A stretch of DNA of 64,000 bases from Siderastrea siderea (GCA_964030785.1 OZ034979.1:7890883-7954882), one strand, 5' to 3'; shown: positions 1 through 15,300, counted from the first letter of the stretch. The notes: generated by a model from the letters alone, not told the origin. Numbers and translations are program-made.

Positions 1-2476
1 TGGGTACGTTTATTTTAAGCGGAAAAGCTTGGTTTGTGTGCACCGGAAGGACTTCAATGCTGTTGGACACTATTTGCTCTGTGTATTTTACGGCTGAATG
101 ATTTACTCAAGCATTTTATGAGAAAGGTACAAGGAAATATTTGAAACCAGGATCAGTTCCAGTCATCAGGAAGAAAAACATCAGCTGATATCTGAGCGGG
201 ATTGTCGAATGGTGGGCGAATATTTATTTGCCGTTTGTGCTAACATCACATGTACGGTAAGATACACATTTCCTGTCATACCTAAGAGATACTTCGCTTG
301 GTTGTCTTGTGCATATACATGTATAAGTCCCAACAGATTTCGGCTTAACTGCATAATATGTGCCCCTTCGCATGAACTCACCTGATGAACTATTTTCTGT
401 GTCGCCGCCAAGCCGGCTCCGCAATGCGCAGAATTTATTTTTATTTAACTTGGCTACATGGTACGTGGTAGCAAAACATTACCGTGTATTCTGTGTACTA
501 TTGATGTTCCCCACTTAAACTTCCGCTAAAAGAATATTATTTGAAGTTCCTATAAACTAGTGGACCATAACAGAACATCACCGTGCATTCCTCGTTCTAC
601 AAATGAAAACATTACACGAAATTTCTTTGAATTACTCGGCCACATACATGTATAACGTGAAAATATAAACAACCGAGCTTAATCGACCATAGCAAACCTT
701 ACTGTGTATTGCTTGTTCTTTTTACTGCATAGCCAGCTCCTAACATCCCTCGTACATTTCAATTTATCTCTCTCCGCGTACAGCGTAGGCAACTTCAATT
801 AATTTCTCTTGGCGTACGGCGTAGTCTACATGCAGACTACGTACGGCGTAGCGAGCTCCCAAAGTCGTACATAATTAGCTATAATTTCAAGAGCCTTTCA
901 CCGCGTTCGGAGGAGCCACTTCTCCGATCTCTCAGTAATGCTTTCGATGTGACGGCGTATTCCACAGTTTATGCCTAGACTTCTGATGGTAAATCAGAGT
1001 TTATCTCTATTAAATCGCATTTTCATGTTTACTAGGTAGTAAGATTGCCGTGTTCGCACAATTACACGGGCGATTCGCGACATCGCTTCGTTGACGTGAA
1101 TTTATTTTCCTCGACCTTTTGTCTCATCCATAAAATTCTGAATGTATGTTAGGCTCAGGGCTCTATATTTATTCAAAAAACTTTCATGTAGCGTTATGTG
1201 GGCTTTTCTTTTAGAAGGGAGCTTATTATTATAGGATTTATTATCTTAAGGTCTAAAATTTTTCTAACTACAATTCAGGATACTGCAACAAATCTGTGAA
1301 CATAACAACAACAAATTCAACGCGTATCGACAAGAAAAAAAAAGCAAGAGTAAGAAACAGCTGACGGACCCCAACACTACAGACGTGTGAAACAGTTAAA
1401 TTTGTTGTATTATCGGAAGGATTTCAGTGTTTGTGATTTGGGATAACTGGGATATTTGTTCGGCTTCTTGATCAATTCTTGCATTGTGAGACGGCTTCCT
1501 CTTCGGTAGCGAGAGGCTCTAAACTGTCATTGTATGGCGCGACTTCTGCGAGTTCGCCGACTTCGCCAAAAAAAAATTGTTCTAAATCGCTCTCAAGAGA
1601 ACTGGACAACAAATTCGACGGAAAGCACATCCATATAATGCAATGTTTGGCTCTCTATTTTCGACTCTTCATCACACTCTTCTCTGGCCTTTGTTGTGGC
1701 AATGGTTGAGACTTCTACGTCACGAGCATAATTCACGTGGTTAGAGATAAGACCGCTTCCATGAAATTCGCGGGCTTCTCTTTCACGAACCGAGTAATGG
1801 CGGACGGGTTTAATGTGGTTTTCGGACATATATTCCTGGGCCGTGTAAACATATATCGATCTAATTTATCGCTTTTCATATAATATGGCATCTATTGAAC
1901 GGTTTGAAACTAAAAAAAGGTGAAAACAAAACAAGAGATTTTCATCGTAGTAGCACTTTAAGGACGGTGCCTCCTACTAGCGATGTATTTTGCAAAAGTT
2001 ATAACTACGGGGAAAGAGTAGATCTTATCTAGGGTTCTTGGAATCCAAAACAAAAAATGTGGGTAACCACGCATTTTTCAGAGATAATCTAGCAACCATA
2101 CATGTAATTCTAAAAAAGCGTTAAAATACAAAGAATGTATGGCACTTTCTTTCTAAATTTAAGCTCAATTATCTCTGAAAAATTTGTGGTTACCCCCCAT
2201 TTTCTTTTTGGATTCTGATAGCCTTTGCTAAGATCTGCCTTTTCCACATATAGTCATAAACCGCGCAAAAATGTTGTTGTATTAGTGGGCAAGTTCCTTA
2301 AGAAACCTGAATGTCCTGAGATGCGCAGAATGTATACGCAGTAACAAAAGGAGGCACCATCCTTGAGAGATAGCATTGTAATTGGTTTTCAATTAGAGCT
2401 TAAACTATTATAGAAACATCATTCTTATTGTGAGTTGCACAAGAACTCTTCCTTTGTCTTGTATTTTATATCAAAG
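1..2476. other. Upstream part of the DPH6 locus, no exon recognised
   Basis: No coding exon could be supported here. The first exon I recognise (2477) starts in phase 0 in the middle of the DPH6 N-terminal domain, so the exons for the start codon and the N-terminal ATP-binding loop should lie left of the window and this stretch is probably intron. It holds weakly repeated AT-rich sequence around 460-740, in which a motif like accgtgtattc recurs three times at about 110-bp spacing, some CGTACGGCGTAG-type short repeats at 770-860, and the fold-back element at 1962-2362. Confidence 0.5.
1962..2362. mobile_element. TTAA-flanked fold-back MITE (401 bp)
   Basis: The ends are inverted copies: GGACGGTGCCTCCT on the left and AGGAGGCACCATCC on the right. 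The inverted match continues inward, with gtgggtaaccac near 2060 facing gtggttacccccc near 2190. The left flank is TTAA (1958-1961) and the right flank is TTGA, a probable decayed copy of a TTAA duplication. No protein is encoded. TTAA targets are typical of piggyBac and Kolobok transposases; the superfamily is inferred from flank and TIR only. Confidence 0.75.
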
Positions 2477-5400
2477 GAAGATATCATGTTTGATGCAGTT
2501 TCAGTTGGAGCAATTTTGTCAGACTACCAGAGACTCAGAGTGGAGAATGTGTAAGCTGATGATTTAATTTGTACCCTTATCACACAATGTTTATTACAAC
2601 CAGAATCAGCTATTAATAACGATACCATGTCAATTTGTAGAGGGTCATTAGGGGTGGGGCAGGTTCAGTGTTCAATCTAGGCCGCGTCTTTGCGTCATTG
2701 ACGCAGTGAATTATATCCTGACGCAAAAAAAAAAAGTTACCTCACATAGAAGTACTTACAAAGTAGCGGGCATTTCGCAGTAAATAAAGTAAAAAAAGTG
2801 CGCTTACGAGTACTTCTTGTGTCAGGCATTCCACACGATTCTGAGAGAGACTAGAGCCCGCATTTCGATGTTTTGCAACTGTTGCTTGGGCCATCGATGT
2901 TTTTCACGGTTCGGTTGTTCTTCTTTGTAAAATTAACATGAAACGACAACAAAAGCTAACATTTTTTATCGCAAAGAGAATGGCCATTGAACCTCCTGAG
3001 AACGATGAAGAAGGACCGGAGAAGGATGGTGAAAGATCGGATGAGAGTTCAATAAGTATCACTACAAGTCAACTTCATGAGCCAACAGCTTCAGCAACTA
3101 CCACAACTGTTTATGACCCAGACCATTTTTAAAATGACCCAATCTAACATGACATGTGGGACATATGACCCACTTTGACTTATTTCTAGATTGAACACTG
3201 TAGGTTATTATTTTAAAGTTTGTTGTAGTCATGGAATAGTCAGTGGTTTTGGGGACTGGTCACTCATTTCTTATGCACAATAATTGGTTTGCAGCTTTCA
3301 TGTCTTTTTCTGTATTCATTCCTTTCTGCACAAAAAGTACAAGGTGGTAGTTTCAGGTTCAGATTTGATATGCCTTAGTTTCTCACAATGCAGCCTTCTC
3401 GGGAATTGATTCCGAATCATCAGCACAGATGCCTTACCGATTTGATTTCCTCGAGGACCTGCGACCAGATTTCCTCGTTTCCATACTGAGTGCGAAAAGA
3501 AAACATTCAAACTCAGCAACAGTTGTCTGTTGAGTTTATGATTTTTTTGGCACTATTCCAGCAAATTCATAAAGAAGTCCTCTATGGATAGTGAAGATTT
3601 GTTACCTTGCATGGGGCAGAATTCAAAATTCTGCAGTAAACATGGCTCTGTCATGTTGAATTTTTTTTACCTTTCCTTAAAGATAGGTCAAAGTTAGTTC
3701 CAAAAAGTTCGTTTTTCTTTTTTGAAGGTGTTCCAGATTAGGAATATCTTCATTGGCTTACCTATGGAGACGAGATCAACAAGAGTTACTCAGTGAAATG
3801 ATTTCTTCTAGAATTGAAGCTGTTTTGATAAAAGTGGCTGCAATGGGTAAGCAAACCTTAATTTCCTTATTTTGTTTTAATCCACATGAGCAATTTTGTA
3901 AGTAATGTAAGTGCAAACAAAAAACCTGTGGTTTATCAAAGATGGCCCTTACAAGCTGGAGTTAATTTGTGAGCCACTAGAATTGAACCTGTAAATTCTC
4001 CTACAGCCCTCATATTTTCAGTAATAAAAATTCCATGCATTTTATAAAATTACCTTAACTGTATCCCCTCCAGTTTACGTTACTACTCGTGGAAAGGCGG
4101 TCCCCAACTATTTGACTCAGTTGATGGGTAGCTTGTTTTCAGTGCCAAATATTTTGATTAGACAAAATTAACCCATTGTCAATTCTAGCATGTTTGTTCC
4201 CTCTTTATAATTATGACTTAGATTTCAAATGCTTGGATTGAAATAATTAGTCTGAAACCACATTGAATCATGCCATATAATTTAAAAAAATTATTTCTGT
4301 TAATCTCCAGTTACTTCGAACAAACCTACTACAATAAAATTCCTTTTCATATCATCTCTAACACACCGATCAATCGTCAGTTACATAAACCATCCCGTGT
4401 TCCCAAGAATACCACGGTCAAAGTATCTCTCTTTTTTTTTTCACCCAGCACGGAAGGGGAGGAGTTGGGTAAAAATCATCCATGACCTTCAAGAACCTAC
4501 CAGGGCAAAAAGAATTACAATAATATTTTATTGGTAATACTATAGATGGCCTCACTGTGTGGGCCATCTAATGACAGGTTTGAGAGCATTTGGATTGACA
4601 GTGTGGATAGTGGTTTGTTTATCCAAGGAAACAGCATATGTGAAGATGTTAACACCAGGCTTGAACCATAGGAGCCCACACACACTGTCTAACTGTTTGC
4701 ATTTTTTATTTAAATATGTAAACACTTACATAGTTCATGTGGAGTCCCCTATAAAACCTGCATCCCTATAAGGAAACATAATATGTGAAGATGTTAATAC
4801 CAGGCTTGAACCATAGGAGCCCACACAAACTGTGTAACTGTTTGCATTTTTTATTTAAATATGTAAACACTTACATAGTTCATGTGGAGTCCCCTATAAA
4901 ACCTGCATCCCTATAAGGAAACATAATACGTGAAGATGTTAATACCAGGCTTGAACCATAGGAGTCCACGCAAACTGTGTAACTGTTTGTATTTTTTATT
5001 TAAATGTACAAACACTTACATAGTTCATGTGGAGTCCCCTATAAAACCTGCATCCCTATAAGGAAAGAGCATGATATGAAGATGTTAATACCAGGCTTTA
5101 ACTGCAGGAGTCCACACAAACAGTGTAACTGTTTGTATTTTTATTTGAAATATACAAGCACCGTTACATTGTCCGTGTGGACTCCCCTACAAACACCTGC
5201 ATCCCTATAATAGTAAGACTGTACCATTGAAATAAAGAAGGTAGCACTCATTAGCTGTAAAGCTAACAAACTTATGGCCCTTAGTATGTTAGATTACAAA
5301 GTCTAAAAATAAATTAAGAACAACACAAAAATTGGAATAGCTATACAGGGCATCTGACAGGATGCAGTGGTGCGGATCCGCATAATTCTTTAACGTCTGC

Positions 5401-8400
5401 GTCTTCCGCATTTTCTGAGCATTGTTTCCACATAAAACAGAAAAATTTGCCTAATAGTTTTTTATTTTATTTTTTTATTTTATTTAAACAATATTTAGAC
5501 AGAGGTGCCCAGTTCAGCGAGGCTGGTTTGAATGGGGCTCTGTTTAACATAAATTTACTTACAAATAACATTTTACAAAATATTGAATTTCAGATTACAA
5601 AAGTATTAACATAGTAACAATTACTGTAAGCGATGGGGGTAAATTCAGCTAGATTTAAAAAGCTTTTTGAGGCCAGACTTAAACCTTGTTAATTCCTGAA
5701 CCCTCCTCAGTTTCAACGGGAGGCTGTTCCATATTTTAGTTCCGCTAACCCTGAAGGAGCCCTGATACTTAGATGTTTTTGCAAAAGGCAGATGCAGCAA
5801 ATCTCTATGGCGCGTATTATAATCATGAAATTCGCGTGAATGGTGACATTCCTTAAGCAGATAGGGTGGAGCCAAGTTATGTAAACATTTAAAAACTAGC
5901 ATGCATTTCAGATAATCCCGGCGGGACTGGAGTGAGGGCCAACTAAATACCTGCGCAACCTGTGGGTGAGAGACTATACTGGGGATAAAGCAGCTGCTTT
6001 TCATCCTCACAAACATAAAAGCATAAATTATTTTGAAGCAGTTTTCCTCCTAAACATCGACGAAAACACACCGCTTCGTTCACGAACAATTTTTAACCTC
6101 CAGGCGTTCCAGGCGTCTTTTGGCGATGAGCCTGGGTACTAGTTTTATTCTTACACTGATTTCTGTTGAACGAAAAGCATTGACATTTCAGCGAATAACA
6201 GTAATTGATAAGAAACTGCATTTGACTAGTACCGGTACTTGCGTGAGGAAACTTAAACATGTTGTCTTCTTTTGCTCGTTCGTTGTCTCAAAGAATCATC
6301 TTGTGGTTTAAGCTTATAGTAAGGATAAATTTAAAGAGACAAAGAAGAAGAAGGAACCTCACTAAGCAGTTTACATAACAGAAAAAAACAGTGGAAAGAC
6401 ACAATTATCAATGTTATAAATTGTTTAAATTTCCATATAATCCAGCGTGTTTTCTGTGTAATCAACATATTTTCCCGCATAATATGCCTGAAAATTCCTG
6501 CATAATTTTTGATTTTTTTCTGCACCCTATCAGATGGCCTGGCTATAGACAAATTACATCATATTAATGTTAAAATGGAACAATGATTGCTGATCCTTAA
6601 AAAAAAGAATTTCTTATATTTGATCTGAAACTGGAAAGAGAGTCCCTACATCTTAGTTTGATGGGTAAACGGTTCCAAAGTTAACGATATAAATTTATAG
6701 GTACTCAGGGTCTCCACACAATTTTGTCACACAATTTTGTGTGGGTGACCTGTTCTTCCACCAACTTTCAGATCAACTTAGACATTGTTTGTTGAATTAA
6801 TTTACATTCTAATATTATTAATAATATTTTCTTCTTGAAATGAAAAACTGCCATGAGCCAACTTTCCCTTACTACCAACAATCTTGTGATGGACAACCAT
6901 GCTTCTGTACCTGTAAAACTCTTACTAAATTACATATTGTCGTCATTTCTGTATTCCTTTTTAGACTTAAGTCCAAATAGTCACCTAGGCTTGTCAATAT
7001 CAGAAGTTTATCCCCTAATGTGCAAGCTGGTAAGAGAAAGACAGAATAGCCTAAACCTACTGTGTGGCATGAAATTTTCTCAGGTTTTACATGTTGTAAG
7101 TTGTGTAGTTTTTTAGTGATTCTGAAAAAAACAAAAGATGCTCTGTAGATTTAACAATGTGGAATCAGTTCCAGACTTTGACAGTAAAAAATCTTCAAAA
7201 CAAACTGAACTCAACCTGAGGTCAAGTTCAGTTGACATGAATTAGCATTTATTACTTGTCATTCAAAATATGTTAGCACCACTGAAGTAGAAATTAGAAT
7301 ATACTACATTTCATTTTGCTGAACAAGCTGATTCAGAAATAAAAATTCTAAAAGTATCTACCAGGTGGAACTAACTGTTGAGCAACTGGAATATGTTGTC
7401 ATGTAGTTGTTGCATTAACTGAAAAGTTGCGTGCGCCAGTTGTCTTCAGGAGCTATCATAGTCACTAAATTATGATGAAAATCAACCCCTTATCATTCGA
7501 TCATTGTTAATGTTTTGAACTTTTGCAGAACCACAGATATGGGTCAAATGTTTGTGGAGAGGGTGGAGAATATGAAACTTTCACTTTGGATTGTCCTTTG
7601 TTCAAGAAAAAAATCATCATGTAAGTAGTCTTGATTCTTTCCGAGGGAAGAACATTGTGTGAACAAATCATTGCCATTATGACCCTTTAAGCCTTGATAT
7701 AAAAATGCATTTTCTCGTCACTGTTCTCCATAAATTTCTTATGGACCTGGTAAGGAGAATTTGTCCAAAAAAACTAGACATCTTATCCTTGGTGATCACT
7801 TTCTTTAATCTCGTCTCTTGAATGTTTGAACAAGAAGTGATAATGTAAACAGAAATTTCATTTTCATCACTGTTAGGGCTCAAAGGGTTAAGCTGCTGTG
7901 TTAGGTTTTAAATTCAATTGCATTTTGCACGATTTTATTTTGCGTATTAGTTCTAAATTTGTATTTAGCTAAATTCAACACATAGCAGGGTTTGTATGGA
8001 TCCTGGAAATCCTGGGAAGTCCTGGAATTTTATTCTGGCATTTTGCAGGACTGGAAAATCCTGGAAAATTAGTGCAGGTCATATGATACACGCTATGGGC
8101 ACCAATGTTCCCTCTTTTTTCCTTACAAGCATACTTAGTGTTTTTGCATACTAACATTGTTGTTGGCCTTGTTTTTTTGAATTAAGATTAGCATTGTTAA
8201 CAGTAAACACATTTTTTTACTACACTCTCTGATCACTTTGTTTTTTACACTAACCAGGCACTTTTTAAATTTTATTTTGATTAGTCAGTAAAATGAGATA
8301 CAAGGAAGGATGACACCGAAAAGACAACGCCGTACTCTCCATACCAACATACTAACGCCAAAAGAAAACTTAAATACCAGAACACTGTGTGCTATTCGTC

Positions 8401-11400
8401 TTTTAATGCCATTTTATTTTGATTGTTTTGCTGAGATACTAACATCCTAAGAGGAAAAAGGGATACTAATGTTCCGAGAACAATGCGTACTAGGCTTACT
8501 AGGTGACTTGCGAAAACTAACGTTCGGAGACTAAGCATAGTAACACACTATAAAAGAATACTCACATACCGAGAAGACTGCCATACTAAGCCTACGAAAG
8601 CCGGGTATAATGCAGGTCCTGGAAAGTCCTGGAAATCGACACACTCTCGTAAAATGTTTTCTTTAAAAGCATTCGTCTGCAGTATTATTTTTTGATTTCT
8701 ATTTCATAAGGGTTTATTGCTTCAATTATTGTGCATTTGGGCGACCTAACTGAGTCCTGGAGAAGTCCTGGAAAATTGTTTCTGAAAAAGGGTACGAAAC
8801 CCTGCATAGGGTTTTCAGGCTCTGGACATTTTGGCTGCTTACTGCTAGTCATGTTGATTTTGAACCCAACTAACTATGCTGTAAGACAAACAACAATACT
8901 TTTTATTATTATTCTTGTATGTAATAGTGTGATCAACAAAAACCTTTTTCGTGGCATGTTAAAATGTCTTGGCAGAGATGAAAGTGAAGTAGTCATTCAT
9001 TCTGATGATGCATTTGCTCCTGTTGGTTTCCTTCGCTTCAAGAAAATGCATTTACAGGACAAGGAGCAGGTACAGAGCATGATTGATATCTTTTAACCCT
9101 TTAAGCCCCAATAGTGACGAGCATCTAATTTCTCCTTACAATATCCCTACTTGATCAAACATACAGGTCATATGAATAAAGGGAATGATCACCAAACATG
9201 AAATGTCTTGATGTTTGTGCAAATTCTCCCAACTAGTACCATAAGAAATATATGGAGAACAGTAAGGAGAATATGCATGTTGATATTGGGGCTTAAAGCG
9301 TTAATACTTCCAATGTTCTCCAGTTTTCCTACTTGAACAATCAAGCGCATTGTAAGAAAAAAGGAGCTGATCACCCAACATTAAATGTCTTGATGATTAA
9401 GCAAATTCTCCCAACTAGTACCATAAGAAATATATGCAAATAATGAAGAGAACATGAGTCTTGATATTGGTGCTCAAACCAAGGGGAGGAAGTTCTAAAT
9501 AAATTCAATTTACAGTCTTCGGGTATGTAGCTCCTGAGATCTGTATGCCTCAGTGGTTGGTGGGTATCTATGTTGCACTGTCCATCCCCTGTTGTGGGTT
9601 TATATTTAAATGCAGCTGAGATATGTATGTTCCTCATTTCTTGGCCAGCTCAGAGTGTCTTCAAAATCACAGAGTTGTTTGGTGGTTGATAGGCATCTAG
9701 GTTGCACTGTCCAGCTCCTTTTATACCATGGGGTTATCTTCCAATGCAGCTGATAATCTCGTTCCCAGATCTCGGTGGTGGGCGAAGCCGAAGGCGAGAT
9801 GTGGTCAAGTAAGAAAATTCGATTTTTTTGATTGGCTGTTTCAAAACATGGCTGTCACAGCGCTAAAATTTGAACGTGCGTTGCGAGGCTTTTCAGGGCC
9901 TCTAGGGAATTCAATGTCTGTTTTTATGCAAATTAGACATTGTGCACGCAATCATAATAATTTATATGCATTCTTGGGACATTTCGTTGTTTACAGTCGG
10001 CCTCAAGAGTCAAGAAGATTTCTTCTCAGTTCTTCATAGCATTATAAAGCTATTTCTAATGAATAACGATGTTCCGCCTTAAGAATCTGCCGTAAGAATA
10101 TTTACGTGACCCGATCAAATTTGCATAAAACCTAGACATGTCTAGTCATTGCATGTAGCCGCCGAATGAACACTTAATCAAATAAAATATTATTTACCCG
10201 AACTGAGCTTTGATGATTGCCTTCTGCTTTATTCTTTAGTAAAATACTTTGCTAGATATCATTCCAGGAAAGACAAGATTGGTTAAGCATTCGTTATTCA
10301 TTTGGTTAAGCGTTGGTTATTCATTTGATTGCCATTTTCTTAGAATTGTCTCGGGCGTGCGCTATTGACTTGCCTGCCACATTCCTGACAGGCAATCACG
10401 TGGTACAAATCGGATTTGACCAGATCTCGCCTTCGGCTTCGCCCACCCGCAAGATCTGGGAACGAGATTATGCAGCTGAAATATTTTCCTCATTTCTAGG
10501 CCAGCTCTGCCTCAGAGTGTCTTCAAAATCACAGTTGTTTGGTGGTTGGTAGGCATCTAGCTAGGATGCACTGTCTAGTCATTTTTGTCATGGGGTCATA
10601 TTTAAATACAGCTGAAATATGTACATCTTGTAGGTCAGCACAGAGTATCTTCAAAAGCACAGTTCTTTGGAGCCATTTGACAAGGTGCAGATACAGGTAC
10701 TTTGTACATGTAAACGTGGATTGAAAAAACAACAATAACAACAACAAATGTAGCCTCCTACACAGGCCTTATCTTTAGCTTGTCATGTACTTTACACCAA
10801 CATTCGTTCATTGGAGAGGAGTATGTGACAAACCAAAAGGTCTTTGCAGGAGTCTACAACAAATCCTTACTCTCCTAATAGAACCTTTGCCAAAATGTGG
10901 TGTGACATTAACACACTGCATCTATTCCTAACCCAGGGACAAGACTAGGCATAGTCAATGTCTATTAAGCCTTATTTCAGTATAATCTAGACCTGATAAG
11001 GCTCAATCTGCTCTCTGAGTTTGGGTCAGTTTTTACTTTGTAGTCTTCAGGGTGTAAATATTGAACTCTGTCCAAAATGCCAGCCAAGGCAATGAAATTT
11101 AAACAGCACAAATCTATATACCAACACCAGAAAGGGCACCTTTTCTTTTGTATTCTATGAAATGGGTCCTTTGCATGACGTCATCTCATGGTACAAAATC
11201 TGCTATGCTAGATGGCAAGTGGCACAGTGAGACATCGAAAAACGTTGAAATTAACAAGTGAGTGGCTGACATCTTTTTATTATTTATGCCCCCTGGACCA
11301 TTTGCCATCTAGCATGGTGGGCTTTCCATCGTGTGGCCACGTTATGCAAAGGGTCTATTCAGATGTTGATTCAGTTGAGAAAATATAAATTGGCAAATGT

Positions 11401-12264
11401 GTACTTGATACATGTGTGACTAAGGGTGTAGGCTGTGTGCTCAGTCACACAAAATTCTGCAATATTCAATGGGAAAAAATAAAAATGAGAACTAAAAGTA
11501 ATATTTTTCTTTACTAAGCCAGATAACGTAATCAACACTGAGAGAAAAGCTGCTGTGAGGCCACAGAGAATAACAATCCCTTTTAGTGCAAGACAAGAAG
11601 AATGCGATAAAGGTGAGAACTGTAGGCACTTTAACAACTGATAACAACTGTTTGTGATCAGTGCCTTTGTCAAATTGCATTGCGTCTGAGATGCAATAAT
11701 GGGATTCCAAGCATCTCTCACAAGCATGAGAGATGGCAGTTCAGCATGCGCAGGGCATTCGCATCCTGTGTCTCCCGCTAGGATGTTGACCAATGTCCTG
11801 TGCTGCTCCCACTCAATGCAGCTCCACACGTTAACTGGAGTTAACCACTTACCCACCACGTGTAGGCAGGTTGAAAACCCGGACCAGATCAACTCGGGTC
11901 ACTTGATCTGGATCGGATCGACTTGTATCAACCTGGATAAACCGATCCGAGTTGATCCGGTCCGAGTTTTGTACCTGCCTACCATGTGTGGGCTCTAAGT
12001 GCACTAATTCTACAGTTCGTTAGCACTGGATTATGGTCTCATGGAAAACTTGTATGGAAGTAACACTCCAATTGCTCACAGGTTTTTTGAAAATGGACTG
12101 TCAACAAATCCCACAACAAATTACCACCACATGCTATGTATAAGATGAGAGGCAATGTACAAAGCACTTGTGTGCACAGGTGTACAAAATGTTGAAGGAC
12201 ATTTGACATTCAGCATTCTGTAAAATCAATCAATCAATTGATCGATTGAACAATCAATCAATCA

Positions 12265-12302
<38 letters not shown>

Positions 12303-15300
12303 CAATCATTTTTTATTTGCTCCCATACTGAAAATACCCTTACTGAATACAAAACATCATAATTTTGTTGTACAAAATCACCTAGACTTGCTCCAAGTCG
12401 ACCTCTCATAAGTCCCTTGATCATTGATCGAGTAGTGTCTAAAGCGAGCTTTAATGAGGTCGCGCAGCGACCGAACGAGCGACGAAGTCGCGAGAGGTCA
12501 ACTAGTTTTGCCTGAACAGATTTGAATCATATTATAAATTCACGCACGAAAAAACGATTGACATATGCTGCCTTGGGAGTGGTGTCAACTATCAGACACG
12601 TTACGTCATGCAAAACTCTCACTCTCTTATTGGTCAATTGTCATTACGTCACCGGTGGAATTTTCGACCAGTGAATTTGGCACCAAACAGGTATGAAAAG
12701 TCCTTTAAAATGGCCCAACCAACCGGAAAAAAAAATTAAAGGACTTTGAGAAAGTCTAAAAATCATCCAGATGTTGCAGTAAGTGGCATTTGTTGTAATG
12801 AGTCATAAACCTAAAAACTCTTTTTTTTTCAGATGATATTTTTTACAGCAGGTGTGGTGATTATATCTGGATTTGTGGGATTTATGGCCATTGCACTGTT
12901 GGAAGGAAAACACTGTCAATTGAAGATATCACAAGAAATGTCTTACAGACTTTGACAGGTAAGTATAGTTCCGTAACTAGGTTGCAAAATGGGTCCTGAA
13001 TGCAATCTCTATCCCACCACAAAATTAAGACAATATTGAGAGTGAATATATGAAATAAGTGTTTAATTAATATGTGAACTGCAGATGAAATAAGAAATGA
13101 TGATGACCCTCACAGTTAAATATATACATGTAGAGGATATTACACGGCGGCGTGAAGATATGAATTTTATTTTTGAGTGGTAAATATTGTTTTTTACCAC
13201 TCGAAAATAAAATTCATATCATCAAGCTGCTGTGTAATTTTCTTTGTATTTATAGACAAGAGTGTTCTTGCACAAATGACAGTGTAAAAGCGGGAAATGA
13301 CGTCATAGATGTCCTCACTAGTGAGGATATGGAAAATATGCCACTCGAGTCCCGGATGTAGTTTCGTATGAACTTTACGAGTGGTCTATTTTCCACTAAA
13401 ACACTCTTGTCTATATAATGAATCAACTTAAGCAGTCGTCAAAAGAACATACTACAGTGCAGTGCTGCACCAGTAGCAAGAGGTCTTGGGTTCGAATCCT
13501 GCTCAAGCCTGAATTTTTCAGGTTGTTCTTTTATATCAACTGCTTAAGTTGACATCTTTAACTGTGAGGGCCATCATCATTTCTGAAGATAATAATTGTT
13601 ATCTGTTGTTCGAAAAAGTTCTAGCTCTCTTTAAATCAGTACTGTTATCCCATAAGTGTAGAGAGATTGTAATTAAGGTTTTTCAGTCCCAACAGTGCCT
13701 ACAAATTCCAAAATTAAAAGTCAGTCTCATTGGAAAACAAACTCTACTTCCTCAGGAAAGTTCTGCTCAGTAGCTTTATTTGACAGGTAACATTTACAGA
13801 CTCAACATTTACATTTACAACCACCTTGTACAGTCAGCTCTCGCCTTACAGACAGCTCGCTATTACGGACACCCTGTTATTACAGACAGCAGCTGAAGTC
13901 CTGGAGAATAAGAAATTACTGAAAAGAACTCCCGCTATTACGGGCTTTCTCTATTACGGACACCAAATCTTGGTCCCGATGGTGTCCATTATAATGACAG
14001 TTGACTGTACAGTGTGAAAAACAGCAACACAGAAAAGTACTGCTAAAATTAGCTTTCATTTGATCGGTCACTTTTTAGGATTTAATCCTAAGACTTAAAA
14101 ATTAGAGCCACCTTGTACAGCATAATAAACAGCGTAAGTGCTGCTCAGTATCTTTCATTTGAATTGTCTCACTTATGGATTTCAACCACGGACTTAAAAG
14201 TTATAACCACCTTGTACAACATAATGAACAGTATTGTAGGAAAGTACTCTTCAGAAGCTTTCATTTGACTGATCACATTTTTAAAAGTAGTATTTCATGC
14301 ACAGACTCGAAAGTTAGAACCACCTTGTACAGGTTAATAAACAGTACCAAAGGAAAGTACTGCTCACTGGCTTTCACTAAAATGGCAGTAGTAATTATAC
14401 TTTATTAACTACTCTGAAAAAGGTCTCACTTGGTCATGATTTTTTAAATGATTTTTTGCATGGACTTTGATGCTAGATTGGTGTTACATGATTTTAGGTC
14501 TTACTCTAGAAGTAAAAATGTTACCTGTTAACAGTTATGCAATATTTATTAAATATTAATTATTATTATTATTATTATTGCTTTTGTTATTAATCTGATA
14601 GTCTCATGTCAGTACTCTTAGGAAACTAACCTTCCACTGTTTTCTAACACCTCTTTGTCTTTTTTCTGTTTTTCTTAGAGACACTGACTAGTTTGAAGGC
14701 GAGCTTGAATAATGGCATGATGGTTCATCTATTTGTAAAGAACATGGCTGACTTTGCTAAAGTCAACTCGGTTTACAAGAGCTTTTTAACAGTTAACCCT
14801 CCTGCAAGGTACTTTGTCAGGGAATTTACACTCTCTGCATGAACCTCTTAACCCTTTAAACCCCAGTGTCAGCATATCAATTCTCCTAACTGGTTGCCAT
14901 ACATTTGTTGTAGTGCTAATAGGGAGAAGTTGTTCAAATATCAATAGAGTTCATCCCTGGTGATCATTTCCTTAATTGTCAACACCCGTGCACTTTAGTT
15001 AATTGTGCATTGATATTACAAGGAGAGATTTGATACTGATCACTGTTTGGGCTTAAAGGGTTAACTGGTCTGGGGTAGGATGGGAGGGAAGGTCTTGGTC
15101 TAATCTAGTAACATGTAGATGCAAAGGAATTGAGGGGGGGGGGGGTGGCAGTTTTGCTCTGTGGTATTTCTTTGTTAATACTTTTCCCCCATGTATTTCA
15201 GTATGTTTTTGAGTGTAGATTTTGCCAGTAGGTTTCTTTAGGGTGTAAAATAATTCTTTTTCACACTTCCCCTCCAAGATCTCCCCCTTGCCTTCCCTCG

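Noticed and set aside
8731..9096. 121-aa ORF taken as one gene
   Set aside because: Only the part from 8976 to 9069 is real (a DPH6 exon); the start lies in a transposon and intron.
11371..11892. 173-aa minus-strand ORF
   Set aside because: Intronic, overlaps a palindromic MITE, no recognisable domain or start context.
12030..12085. Candidate for the missing DPH6 exon (SLALDYGLMENLYGSN)
   Set aside because: Its donor and acceptor phases do not fit the flanking exons (phase 0 before, phase 1 needed after).
13440..13515. Possible tRNA gene (GGTTCGAATCC B-box)
   Set aside because: No convincing acceptor or anticodon stem; more likely a SINE remnant in a fold-back element.
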